Shown in pieces: positions 1-7,272 of a stretch of 64,000 nt of DNA. Source of the DNA: Pseudarthrobacter phenanthrenivorans (GTDB lineage: Bacteria > Actinomycetota > Actinomycetes > Actinomycetales > Micrococcaceae); contig NZ_JWTB01000043.1 of NCBI RefSeq assembly GCF_000813845.1, forward strand, positions 1-64,000. Reading direction: 5' to 3'. How positions within the stretch are numbered: position 1 is the stretch's first letter; each line of letters begins with the position of its first letter. The translations under genes were made by a program, and so were the position numbers. The notes beneath the pieces are model-generated. The model saw nothing but the letters and a program-made list of their open reading frames with translations, was not told where the DNA came from and did not search any database.

Positions 1-3
1 TTG

Positions 4-24
4 CCGCGAACTGCCAATTCGCGG
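4..24 (-). terminator. Hairpin downstream of serB
   Basis: A perfect 7-bp inverted repeat (CCGCGAA / TTCGCGG) has a 7-base loop and lies 19 bases past the serB stop. It could end serB transcription. There is no T-run, so it may be a weak or factor-dependent site. Confidence 0.4.
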
Positions 25-42
25 TTAAGGGGCGGTGCGGGC

Positions 43-936
43 TCAGACCCCGGCGACGTGGCGGACCGCGTCCAGGTACGGCATGTTCAGCGCGGCGTCG
101 GCCACGGCGCGGACGGCAGGCTTGGCATTGAACGCCACCCCGATGCCCGCGGCGCCCAGCATGTCCAGGTCGTTGGCGCCGTCGCCCACGGCAATGGTGT
201 GCTCAAGCGCAATGCCCTCGGCGGCAGACCACTCCCGCAGGTACTTTTCCTTGGCAGCCCTGTCCACGACGGCGCCCAGCACCTTTCCCGTCAGCGCGCC
301 GTCGACGATTTCCAGTTCATTGGCCTGCCAGTAGTCCAGGGCCAGGTCCGCGGCGATCGGTTCAAGGATCTGGTTGAAGCCGCCGGAGACCACCGCCACG
401 GCGTGCCCTGCGGCCTTGAAGGCGGCTACCAGCTCATCGGCCCCTTCGCTGAGCTTCACTTCCTGGCGCACGGAGTGGACGACGTCGGCCGGCAGCCCCG
501 CCAGCACCGCCACCCGGGCGTGCAGGCTCTGCGCGAAATCCAGTTCCCCCCGCATGGCCGCTTCAGTAACCGCGGCCACTTCCTCGCGCTTCCCGGCATA
601 GGCGGCCAAAAGTTCGATGACCTCCTGCTGGATCAGGGTGGAGTCCACGTCCATGATCAGCAGCTTCCGGGACGCCGCCCGAAGCGCGGCCGGAACTAGG
701 GCGGTATCAAAGCCGGGATCGGCCGCTTCCGCGACGGCGTGGCGGAGCGCGGCCAGGCCGGCCGCGGTGGCGTCCTGAAGGGCAAGGTCAAGGACGCGGA
801 CCTGGTACCGGTCGTCGCCGGAGGCGGACTCGGACAGCACCTGCGCGCCATGGGCTGCAAGGGTGGAACGCAGCTGCTCCAGCCCGGTCGGGGTCACATT
901 CAGGCCATAGCTGACCGCAGTCACGTTCGAAGTCAT
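43..936 (-). CDS. serB: Phosphoserine phosphatase SerB
   Basis: This 297-residue HAD-superfamily enzyme should hydrolyse O-phosphoserine, the last step of serine synthesis, in the cytoplasm. The catalytic HAD motif I is clear near residue 95 (DVDSTLIQQE, with both aspartates). Motif III and IV regions follow (VVSGGFNQI, then AVGDGANDLDML). The roughly 90 residues before motif I resemble the ACT-like N-terminal region of actinobacterial SerB proteins. The ATG at 936 sits 7 bases after a TAAGAT box, which fits a leaderless transcript. It is divergent from the ABC ATPase at 1063. Family assignment is secure; the regulatory role of the N-terminal domain is not tested by sequence alone. Confidence 0.95.
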   Translation of the reverse strand: MTSNVTAVSYGLNVTPTGLEQLRSTLAAHGAQVLSESASGDDRYQVRVLDLALQDATAAGLAALRHAVAEAADPGFDTALVPAALRAASRKLLIMDVDSTLIQQEVIELLAAYAGKREEVAAVTEAAMRGELDFAQSLHARVAVLAGLPADVVHSVRQEVKLSEGADELVAAFKAAGHAVAVVSGGFNQILEPIAADLALDYWQANELEIVDGALTGKVLGAVVDRAAKEKYLREWSAAEGIALEHTIAVGDGANDLDMLGAAGIGVAFNAKPAVRAVADAALNMPYLDAVRHVAGV

Positions 937-943
937 GCCAGCA

Positions 944-949
944 ATCTTA
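944..949 (-). promoter_or_regulatory. Leaderless -10 box for serB
   Basis: TAAGAT lies 7 bases before the serB ATG. This is the TANNNT-N6/7-start arrangement seen repeatedly in the window. Confidence 0.5.
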
Positions 950-1062
950 GTCAGCGGTGGCGGGCCCGCCTGAATTCATTGCGCGGCCGCCGCCATGGGG
1001 CAGTCTGGCCGCCTTCCCGCCGGTTATCAGTCATCTTCCGTTTTGTCCTAGTGTCTACTCCT

Positions 1063-1848
1063 ATGAGTGATGTTCTGGAACTGGACTCCGTCAGCGTTGT
1101 CCGAGGTAAGAAGACCCTGCTGGACAAGGTTGACTGGCAGGTCAACGAAGGCGAACGGTGGGTCATCCTGGGCCCCAACGGCGCCGGCAAAACCACCCTC
1201 CTCCAGATCGCGGCAGCCCGCCTCCACCCGAGCAGCGGCACCGCCGGCATCCTCGATGAAGTCCTTGGCCGTGTTGACGTCTTTGAGCTCCGGCCGCGCA
1301 TCGGCCTGTCCTCGGCCGCCCTTGCCACCCAGATTCCCGAGCACGAGAACGTCCTCAACGTGGTGGTCACCGCCGCCTACGGCGTCACCGGCCGCTGGCG
1401 GGAAGGCTACGAGCGCGACGACGAACGGCGCGCCTTCCGGCTCCTGAACGACTGGGGCATGGGGCCGCTGCTGAACCGGACGTTCGCAACCCTGTCCGAA
1501 GGTGAGCGCAAGCGCGTCCAGATCGCCCGGGCCCTGATGACCGACCCCGAACTGCTGCTCCTGGACGAACCGGGCGCCGGGCTGGATCTGGGCGGCCGCG
1601 AGGAACTCGTCCACAAGCTGGGCGAGCTGGCGCGTGACGAGGCAGCCCCGGCCATGGTGCTGGTCACGCACCACCTGGAAGAAGTCCCGCCGGGCTTCAC
1701 GCATGCCATGCTCCTGCGCGACGGCGGCGTGGTGGCTGCTGGACCCATTACCGAGGTGCTGACCGAAGAGCACCTGAGCACCACCTTCGGGATGCCGCTT
1801 GCGGTCACCGAAAACGCGGGACGCTACACCGCCACCGCACGCCGCTAG
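1063..1848 (+). CDS. ABC transporter ATP-binding protein
   Basis: This 261-residue cytoplasmic ATPase has all the canonical motifs: Walker A (GPNGAGKTT, about residue 39), the signature motif (LSEGERKRVQIARAL), Walker B (LLLLDEPGAGLDL) and a switch histidine (LVTHHLEEVP). No permease gene is adjacent, so it may pair with a distant membrane component or act as a soluble ABC-F-like or ModF/YlmA-like ATPase. The single-domain length and the HHLEE ending of the switch region resemble YlmA/ModF-type proteins. The start at 1063 (MSDVLELDSV) is preferred over upstream in-frame codons because homology begins there. A TAGTGT box lies 8 bases upstream. Substrate is unknown. Confidence 0.85.
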   Translation: MSDVLELDSVSVVRGKKTLLDKVDWQVNEGERWVILGPNGAGKTTLLQIAAARLHPSSGTAGILDEVLGRVDVFELRPRIGLSSAALATQIPEHENVLNVVVTAAYGVTGRWREGYERDDERRAFRLLNDWGMGPLLNRTFATLSEGERKRVQIARALMTDPELLLLDEPGAGLDLGGREELVHKLGELARDEAAPAMVLVTHHLEEVPPGFTHAMLLRDGGVVAAGPITEVLTEEHLSTTFGMPLAVTENAGRYTATARR

Positions 1849-1868
1849 AACAGGCCTGCGCTACTGCC

Positions 1869-2654
1869 TTGGAACTCTTCAGCAGCATCATTGTGTTCAT
1901 CGCCGGCCTGTGGGCCGGCACCATCAACGCGGTAGTCGGCTCGGGCACCCTGGTGACCTTCCCGGTGCTCATCGCGCTGGGCGTGGCCCCGGTGGTTGCC
2001 TCCATGAGCAATGCCATGGGCCTCGTGGCCGGTACCGCCGCCGGGGCCTTCGGCTACCGCCGGGAACTAGCCGGCCGGGGCCGGCAGGTGCTGCGGCTGC
2101 TGCCGGCGTCTGTTCTTGGCGGCGTCTCCGGGGCCTGGCTCCTGCTTCACCTGCCGGAGAAGGTCTTCCACTATGTCGCCCCGGTCCTGCTCGTCCTTGC
2201 CCTGCTGATGGTGGTGTTCCAGCCGCGCCTGCAGGACTGGGTGCGCAACCGCGAGGCCAACCCCGAACACGCCGTCCGGGACAAGCGCCATGGCGTCCTC
2301 CTGGTGGTCCTGGTCTACCTGGCCGGCGTCTACGGCGGCTACTTCGTGGCCGCGCAGGGGATTCTGCTGGTCGGCATCCTGGGCGTGTTCCTTACCGGCA
2401 CCATCCAGAACGCCAATGCCATGAAGAACATCCTGGTCCTCGGCGTGAACATGGTGGCGGCCATCTCCTACCTCCTGTTCGCCTTCGACCGGATCAACTG
2501 GCTGGTGGTGCTGCTGATCGCCGTCAGTTCCACTATCGGCGGCATCCTGGGCTCCAAGGTGGGCCGGAAGCTCTCGCCCCGCGTCCTCCGCGCGGTGATC
2601 TTCAGCCTGGGCATCGTGGCCCTCGGTGTCATGATCGCCAACCTGCTGAAATAA
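1869..2654 (+). CDS. TSUP (TauE/SafE) family membrane permease
   Basis: This 261-residue integral membrane protein has about seven or eight hydrophobic segments. It carries the TSUP pattern of two similar halves, each with a glycine-rich entry (AGTINAVVGSGTLVTFPVL near residue 15; AGVYGGYFVAAQGILLVG near 155). The family exports or imports sulfur-containing anions or small organosulfur compounds; the substrate cannot be told from sequence. The start is a TTG 20 bases after the ABC ATPase stop, so the two genes are probably co-transcribed. Whether they work together is not known. Confidence 0.85.
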   Translation: MELFSSIIVFIAGLWAGTINAVVGSGTLVTFPVLIALGVAPVVASMSNAMGLVAGTAAGAFGYRRELAGRGRQVLRLLPASVLGGVSGAWLLLHLPEKVFHYVAPVLLVLALLMVVFQPRLQDWVRNREANPEHAVRDKRHGVLLVVLVYLAGVYGGYFVAAQGILLVGILGVFLTGTIQNANAMKNILVLGVNMVAAISYLLFAFDRINWLVVLLIAVSSTIGGILGSKVGRKLSPRVLRAVIFSLGIVALGVMIANLLK

Positions 2655-2661
2655 TCACCCG

Positions 2662-3555
2662 GTGACCTTCCACTACCTCGAATCCGCGGATGACCCGCGC
2701 GTCAGCGACTACACCACCCTTACCGATGTGCACCTGCGCAAGCTGCGGGAACCGGCCGAGGGCATGTACATCGCCGAGTCCTCGCGGGTCCTGCGCCGTG
2801 CCCTGGCGGCGGGGCACCGGCCGCGTTCCTTCTTCCTCGCCGAGAAATGGGTGGCGGACCTTGAGGATGTCTTCCAGGAGTATCCGGATGTGCCTGCCTT
2901 CATTGGTTCCGCGGCACTGCTGGAGGAAATCAGCGGGTTCCACCTGCACCGCGGAGCCATGGCGGCGATGCAGCGTCCCGCCCCGGTGCCGCTGCCGGAC
3001 CTGCTCGCGGGGGCGCGCCGCGTGGCCGTGCTGGAGGACATCGTGGACCACACCAATGTCAGTGGTCGCAAAATACAAGAGTCTGATCGAGACCGTATGC
3101 CGGGACGATCAAGGATCGCGGTCCTGGAGAACCTTACCGACCATACAAACGTTGGGGCGATTTTCCGCAGCGCCGCAGCCATTGGCGTTGACGCTGTCCT
3201 GGTCTCTCCACAGTGCGCCGACCCGCTCTACCGGCGCTCCATCCGGGTGTCGATGGGGACTGTGTTCCAAGTGCCATGGACCAGAATCGAGTCGTGGCCT
3301 GGGGACCTTGAGGTACTCAAGGACGCAGGCTACTTCGTGGCCGGCATGTCGCTCGGCGAAGGTGCCATCACACTCGATGAGCTGGTCGCCCAGGACCACC
3401 CGAACCTGGCGCTGGTCTTCGGCACGGAGGGAGAGGGGCTGAGGCCTGAGACCGATCAGGTGCTCGACGCGCGCGTGACGATTCCGATGATGAACGGCGT
3501 CGACTCCCTCAATGTGGCTGCCTCGTCGGCTGTTGCGTTTTATGCGACGAGGTAG
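2662..3555 (+). CDS. Chimeric SpoU/TrmH-family RNA 2'-O-methyltransferase
   Basis: This 297-residue protein combines three parts. Residues 1-132 are a native N-terminal RNA-binding half, ending in RVAVLEDIVDHTNV. Next come about 18 unusual linker residues (SGRKIQESDRDRMPGRS). A complete second SPOUT catalytic domain then restarts with RIAVLENLTDHTNVGAIFRS and contains the other motifs (FGTEGEGL, IPMMNGVDSLNVA). Motif 1 is therefore partly duplicated. The native 3' end of the original gene survives as a frameshifted remnant at 8216-8432. The join, near 3058, is the left edge of the inserted island. The catalytic domain looks complete, so activity is plausible, but the extra 40 or so residues make it uncertain. 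Family members methylate ribose 2'-OH in rRNA or tRNA. The GTG start is 7 bases after the TSUP stop. Confidence 0.85.
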   Translation: MTFHYLESADDPRVSDYTTLTDVHLRKLREPAEGMYIAESSRVLRRALAAGHRPRSFFLAEKWVADLEDVFQEYPDVPAFIGSAALLEEISGFHLHRGAMAAMQRPAPVPLPDLLAGARRVAVLEDIVDHTNVSGRKIQESDRDRMPGRSRIAVLENLTDHTNVGAIFRSAAAIGVDAVLVSPQCADPLYRRSIRVSMGTVFQVPWTRIESWPGDLEVLKDAGYFVAGMSLGEGAITLDELVAQDHPNLALVFGTEGEGLRPETDQVLDARVTIPMMNGVDSLNVAASSAVAFYATR

Positions 3556-3621
3556 CGGCTGAGCGTGACGTACCCGCCCGACCGGCGGTGGCAGGAGCAA
3601 TTGAAGAGCTGGATTAGCGCA

Positions 3622-4338
3622 TCAATGCCAGCGGCGACTCCCCAGGAACGTCACAGCGGCGGTGATGGCGATGCCGAGGGCGATCGGGACGCTGAAATGG
3701 ATCTGGAGCAGGAGTACTCCGGTAGCGGCCCCGGCGAACATAGCGAGGACAGCGCCCAGCCGTCGGTTGAGTAACCGGGGCCGTTGCCTGCCCACAAGTG
3801 ACTCTCCGGCGAGGGAAGTCATGGTGGAAGTAATGACCACTGTGGTCATGTCCCGTACGCCCAAATGCCGCGCAATCAGGGCCTGGGAACCCATGTGCAT
3901 GGCGATAACGGCGGCAACAATGACACCGGTGGACTGCCGGCCGACGTCTTCCACGATGAGCGAGATGGCGGCGGTTCCCGTCAACGCGATACAACCCGCT
4001 GTGAGAAGCAGCGTGACCCTGCGGTTCCAGCCTTTCGGGCTTGACTGGAGCGTAAATCCGGCAACCGCCGCGCCGAGGAGAAAGGCGCCAAGTGCTACCA
4101 GTGGGCCCAAAGTTGGCAGGTTCGCCGCCCCGGCCAGCGCCATCGCAAGAATCACCACGTTGCCGGTCATGTTTCCGGTGAAGACGTGATCGAGTCCAAG
4201 GTAGCCGACCGCGTCAACCACACCTGTAACGAGCGTGAGGGCCATCATGAGCATCAGTCGGAACTTTTCCGGAGACGACACATTTTCTTGTGGGGTAGAG
4301 GCGGTTTTGATACCTGAGCCGGCTACAGCTGATGTCAT
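3622..4338 (-). CDS. YoaK/DUF1275 family membrane protein
   Basis: This 238-residue integral membrane protein has about six hydrophobic segments. The DUF1275 hallmark is near its first membrane helix (ALTLVTGVVDAVGYL followed by the FTGNMTGNVV motif at about residues 50-62). The family's function is not established; some members are annotated as putative transporters. It is the first cargo gene of the island and converges on the chimeric methyltransferase gene with 66 bases between stops. A strong hairpin lies in its upstream region (4361-4387). Its link to the methionine genes beside it is unknown. Confidence 0.85.
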   Translation of the reverse strand: MTSAVAGSGIKTASTPQENVSSPEKFRLMLMMALTLVTGVVDAVGYLGLDHVFTGNMTGNVVILAMALAGAANLPTLGPLVALGAFLLGAAVAGFTLQSSPKGWNRRVTLLLTAGCIALTGTAAISLIVEDVGRQSTGVIVAAVIAMHMGSQALIARHLGVRDMTTVVITSTMTSLAGESLVGRQRPRLLNRRLGAVLAMFAGAATGVLLLQIHFSVPIALGIAITAAVTFLGSRRWH

Positions 4339-4360
4339 GGTTTAAGGGATCCTTCATCAT

Positions 4361-4387
4361 GAGGGGTGGTCTCTATGACCACCCCTC
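4361..4387. repeat. Perfect 11-bp inverted repeat upstream of the YoaK gene
   Basis: GAGGGGTGGTC and GACCACCCCTC flank a 5-base loop, 23 bases upstream of the YoaK-family start. It could be an RNA hairpin in the 5' leader, a terminator for the mes operon read from upstream, or an operator. No T-run follows on either strand. Confidence 0.6.
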
Positions 4388-4413
4388 GGACATGCTTGTT
4401 GGTGGTTTTAGAT

Positions 4414-4445
4414 GGACTGGCAGGCAACTAAGGCGCTGCCAGTCC
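4414..4445. terminator. 10-bp inverted repeat after the mes operon
   Basis: GGACTGGCAG and CTGCCAGTCC form a perfect 10-bp stem with a 12-base loop. It lies 70 bases past the flavin reductase stop on the minus strand. It is a candidate rho-independent-like terminator, lacking a T-run, and is the first of two hairpins met by transcripts leaving the mes operon. Confidence 0.45.
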
Positions 4446-4514
4446 TCCGGGGATCTGCGCCGGCGACTAGGGCGCCATCGTAGCGGCGACGCGCAGTCAT
4501 TGTTGGCGCGGCGC

Positions 4515-5087
4515 TCAGGCTTCAAGCTTGGAATGCTGGCCCAGACGGTGCCATGAACGGTTGTGGTAGACCAGAGCGTCGCCGGGTTCGCCCGATTGGA
4601 CGTCACGCATCACGCGGGACTCCAGGGCGTGAACGGCGATGATGGTGGAGGTCCCCACCTCCATGCGATTGATGACGGCGCAGCGCACCCAGGCGCGGAC
4701 ATCGTCATACACCGCCTCGCCGGTTGCAAGGGCCGACCAGCGGTGCGTCTGGTCAAAGCGGTCGGCGCCGGGGGTCGCTCCAAACTTGGCCAAGTCGACG
4801 TCGTGCGCGTCCAGCAGGTGCACGACGACGGTTTCGGCGCGCGACAGCACCTCGGACGCAGAAGACAGTGCCGAGACCGAGAAGATCAGCAACGGAGGGT
4901 CCGCACTCACCGACACGACCGAAGATACCGTCAGCGCCACAGGCCCTTCGCCGGCATCGGCCGTGATGACGGCGACACCTCCCGGGTGCCCACGGAACAG
5001 TGCTTTGAATTCATCGGCCGAGAGGGAGGACGGGAAGCTTTGCCGCGGAGCCTCGAGCCAGGTGTCTGTGGGGTAGGCGTGAAACAC
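4515..5087 (-). CDS. Flavin reductase-like (FMN-binding split barrel) protein
   Basis: This 190-residue protein has the flavin reductase split-barrel fold. It shows FKALFRGHPGGVAVITA near residue 27, then the VALTVSSVVSVSADPPLLIFSV block at about 50-71 that binds FMN, and a C-terminal HNRSWHRLG. Such proteins supply reduced flavin to two-component monooxygenases or use bound FMN themselves. It is the third gene of a tight operon: its ATG is only 2 bases after the mesD stop. That placement suggests a role in the same pathway, perhaps feeding reduced FMN to the oxygen-requiring step attributed to MesX. This partnership is inference. Its own substrate is unknown. Confidence 0.85.
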   Translation of the reverse strand: MFHAYPTDTWLEAPRQSFPSSLSADEFKALFRGHPGGVAVITADAGEGPVALTVSSVVSVSADPPLLIFSVSALSSASEVLSRAETVVVHLLDAHDVDLAKFGATPGADRFDQTHRWSALATGEAVYDDVRAWVRCAVINRMEVGTSTIIAVHALESRVMRDVQSGEPGDALVYHNRSWHRLGQHSKLEA

Positions 5088-5089
5088 CG

Positions 5090-6136
5090 TTATGACACCC
5101 TGGGGGCGGAGCGGGCGAGTTCCTCGCGGACGATGGTCGTCCCTGCACTGAGAGCACTCAGCTTGGCCAGTGCGACGTCCCGGGGGAACGGTGCCATGCC
5201 GCAGTTGGAGCTGGGGATGAGCTTGTCCGCATCGACGAACTGCAGGGCCATGCGGAGGGTGTCGGCGACCTCCTCCGGGGTCTCGACGGTCTCGCTTGCG
5301 ACGTCGATTGCCCCGAGCATGACTTTCTTGCCGCGGAGGAGCTCGATGAGGTCCATGGGCACGTGGGAGTTCTGGGATTCCAGCGAGATGATGTCGATGC
5401 TGGAGCTTTGCAGCAGCGGGAACGTTTCCTCATACTGCCGCCACTGTGAGCCGAGCGTCGCCTTCCAGTCATTGTTCGCCTTGATCCCGTAGCCGTAGCA
5501 GATATGCACGGCGGTCTCCGCGCGCAGTCCTTCTGCCGCTCTCTCAAGCGCAGCCACTCCCCAATCCTTGACCTCATCGAGGAAGACATTGAACGCGGGC
5601 TCGTCGAACTGGATGATGTCAACGCCGGCCGCCTCCAGTTCTTTCGCCTCCTGGTTCAGGATGGTGGCGAACTCCCAGGCCAGCTTCTCGCGGCTCTTGT
5701 AGTGGTCATCGTAGAGCGTATCCACCATCGTCATTGGACCGGGAAGAGTCCATTTGATCGGCCGGTCCGTGGTTGCGCGGAGGAACTTCGCGTCTTCCAC
5801 GAATACCGGCCGCTCGCGGCGCACCGGTCCGACGACGGTCGGTACGCTCGCGTCGTAGCGGTTGCGGATGCGCACGGTCTTGCGTTGTTCAAAGTCGACC
5901 CCGCTGAGATTCTCGATGAAGGTCGTGACGAAGTGCTGGCGGGTTTGCTCGCCGTCGCTGACGATGTCGATGCCGCGCAGGCTCTGCTCGTGGATGGCGA
6001 TGCGCAGCGCATCCTGTTTGCCCTCGAGCAGCGCATCTCCCTCCAGCTTCCACGGGGACCAAAGAGTCTCCGGCTGTGCGAGCCACGATGGTTTCGGCAG
6101 GCTTCCGACAAGGGTGGTGGGCAAAAGTGTGTTCAT
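5090..6136 (-). CDS. mesD: MesD-type folate-independent methionine synthase (MetE catalytic domain only)
   Basis: The protein has 348 residues, about half the length of MetE. It corresponds to the C-terminal catalytic barrel only; the N-terminal folate-binding barrel of MetE is absent. The zinc site that activates homocysteine is intact: H211, C213 (HIC), E253 (SLESQ) and C312 (SNCGM). Homocysteine-binding elements are visible too (VSDGEQTRQ at 59-67, DEPAF at 178-182). Adjacent DUF1852 (mesX) identifies it, from knowledge of the Mes families, as MesD, which makes methionine from homocysteine without methyl-folate and depends on MesX. The methyl donor is, to my knowledge, not settled. The ATG at 6136 is chosen because GGAGA lies 9 bases upstream and homologs start MNTLLPTT; a longer in-frame start at 6190 overlaps mesX. 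Confidence 0.85.
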   Translation of the reverse strand: MNTLLPTTLVGSLPKPSWLAQPETLWSPWKLEGDALLEGKQDALRIAIHEQSLRGIDIVSDGEQTRQHFVTTFIENLSGVDFEQRKTVRIRNRYDASVPTVVGPVRRERPVFVEDAKFLRATTDRPIKWTLPGPMTMVDTLYDDHYKSREKLAWEFATILNQEAKELEAAGVDIIQFDEPAFNVFLDEVKDWGVAALERAAEGLRAETAVHICYGYGIKANNDWKATLGSQWRQYEETFPLLQSSSIDIISLESQNSHVPMDLIELLRGKKVMLGAIDVASETVETPEEVADTLRMALQFVDADKLIPSSNCGMAPFPRDVALAKLSALSAGTTIVREELARSAPRVS

Positions 6137-6156
6137 GATTGACGATTCTCCGTGGG

Positions 6157-7149
6157 TCAGTTGACGAGAGCGGGGTAGTTGGCGGTCCACCGGTCCAACA
6201 GATCCTTGTGGGGCGTGATGAAGTGCTCCTCCGTGTACTTTGCCTGCGTGATCGCGAGCTGACTGCGCTCGACGCGGTCGTAAGCGATCTGGGTCCGCGA
6301 GTAATCCTCCTCGCCCAGGCTCGGCTGGTAGACGGCGGCGGCGGCGGAGTTCGCGTTGTAGATCTCCGGGCGGTAGATCTTCTGGAACGTCTCCATGGTG
6401 CTGATCGTGCCGATGAGCTGCAGGTTGGAGTAGTCATTGAGCAGGTCGCCGCGGAAATAAAAGGCGAGGGGAGCCACGCTGCCGCGGGGCATGAAGTAGC
6501 GGACTTTCAGCCCCATCTTTGCGAAGTAAGCGTCCGTCAGCGAGAACTCGTCCTGCTGGTACTCGACGCCCAGGACCGGGTGACGGTTCCCGGTTCGCCG
6601 GTACGTTTTGCTCGTGGAGACGCTGATGCAGACCACTGGCGGCTGCGGGAAGCGTTCCTGGCATTCGGGGGAATCGAGGAAGTGCTGGAACAGCTTGCCG
6701 TGAAGGTCGCCGAAGTCCTCGGGGACGGTGGGCTTGCCTGAGTCCCCTGCTGCCGCCGGCAGTACGACGCTGAAGTCGAAGTCGCGGACGTAGGAGGAGA
6801 AGTTGTTCCCGACGATTCCTTGGTGGCGGACCCCGTTCAGCAGGTCGACGATCTGGATGTCGAGGACCTCGAACAGGGGGAACTGCTGATCCGTGCCTTC
6901 CGCAGTGAACTGTATCTGTACGGAGACGATATTAAGCTCGAGCGTGTAGCGGTCCCGGTCCGGGTTGTCCCAGTCTGCTAGATCGTTGAAACGGCGCCGG
7001 ATCATGGTCAAGGCGTTGCGGAGGTTCTCCTGGCGGTGCTCGCCCCGTGCCAGGTTGGCGAAGTTCGTCGTGATCCGGGAGCCTTCGGACGGGGAGTAGT
7101 CCTCGTCGAAGCGGGTGGTGGTGATACTGAACGTAAAGTCGTCTGCCAT
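6157..7149 (-). CDS. mesX: MesX, DUF1852 protein required by MesD
   Basis: This 330-residue soluble protein starts MADDFTFSITTTRFDEDY and has no signal peptide or membrane segment. It matches the DUF1852 family in length and in its characteristic opening (TTNFANLARG, then QENLRNALTMI). The family is found beside MesD and is reported to be needed for its activity in aerobes; its biochemical role is not established. The start at 7149 is preferred over the in-frame ATG at 7215 because the DUF1852 family start matches. It is the first gene of the mesX-mesD-flavin reductase operon and is divergent from lysR across 123 bp. No catalytic motif that I can name is visible. Confidence 0.85.
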   Translation of the reverse strand: MADDFTFSITTTRFDEDYSPSEGSRITTNFANLARGEHRQENLRNALTMIRRRFNDLADWDNPDRDRYTLELNIVSVQIQFTAEGTDQQFPLFEVLDIQIVDLLNGVRHQGIVGNNFSSYVRDFDFSVVLPAAAGDSGKPTVPEDFGDLHGKLFQHFLDSPECQERFPQPPVVCISVSTSKTYRRTGNRHPVLGVEYQQDEFSLTDAYFAKMGLKVRYFMPRGSVAPLAFYFRGDLLNDYSNLQLIGTISTMETFQKIYRPEIYNANSAAAAVYQPSLGEEDYSRTQIAYDRVERSQLAITQAKYTEEHFITPHKDLLDRWTANYPALVN

Positions 7150-7247
7150 GTGTTGCCAATCCGTTGTCGATGGGCCGGAGACGGCCTTCCAGAAGGGGTT
7201 GAGTCCATGGTGCAACCTTTCCGCGGGTATCGGGTAACTAGGCGCTA

Positions 7248-7263
7248 CTATGCATTGATATAG
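7248..7263. promoter_or_regulatory. Candidate LysR-type operator
   Basis: CTAT-N8-ATAG is a small dyad in the 123-bp region between mesX and lysR, overlapping the lysR -10 box. Its position fits autorepression by the LysR protein. Only the arms are symmetric, so support is weak. Confidence 0.3.
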
Positions 7264-7266
7264 ACT
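7261..7266 (+). promoter_or_regulatory. Leaderless -10 box for lysR
   Basis: TAGACT ends 6 bases before the lysR ATG, matching the leaderless arrangement of native genes elsewhere in the window. Confidence 0.5.
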
Positions 7267-7272
7267 TTTCCT

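Noticed and set aside
7150..7272. A SAM or B12 riboswitch controlling the mes operon
   Set aside because: The mesX upstream region is too short (123 bp shared with lysR) and shows no multi-stem junction or B12-box sequence.
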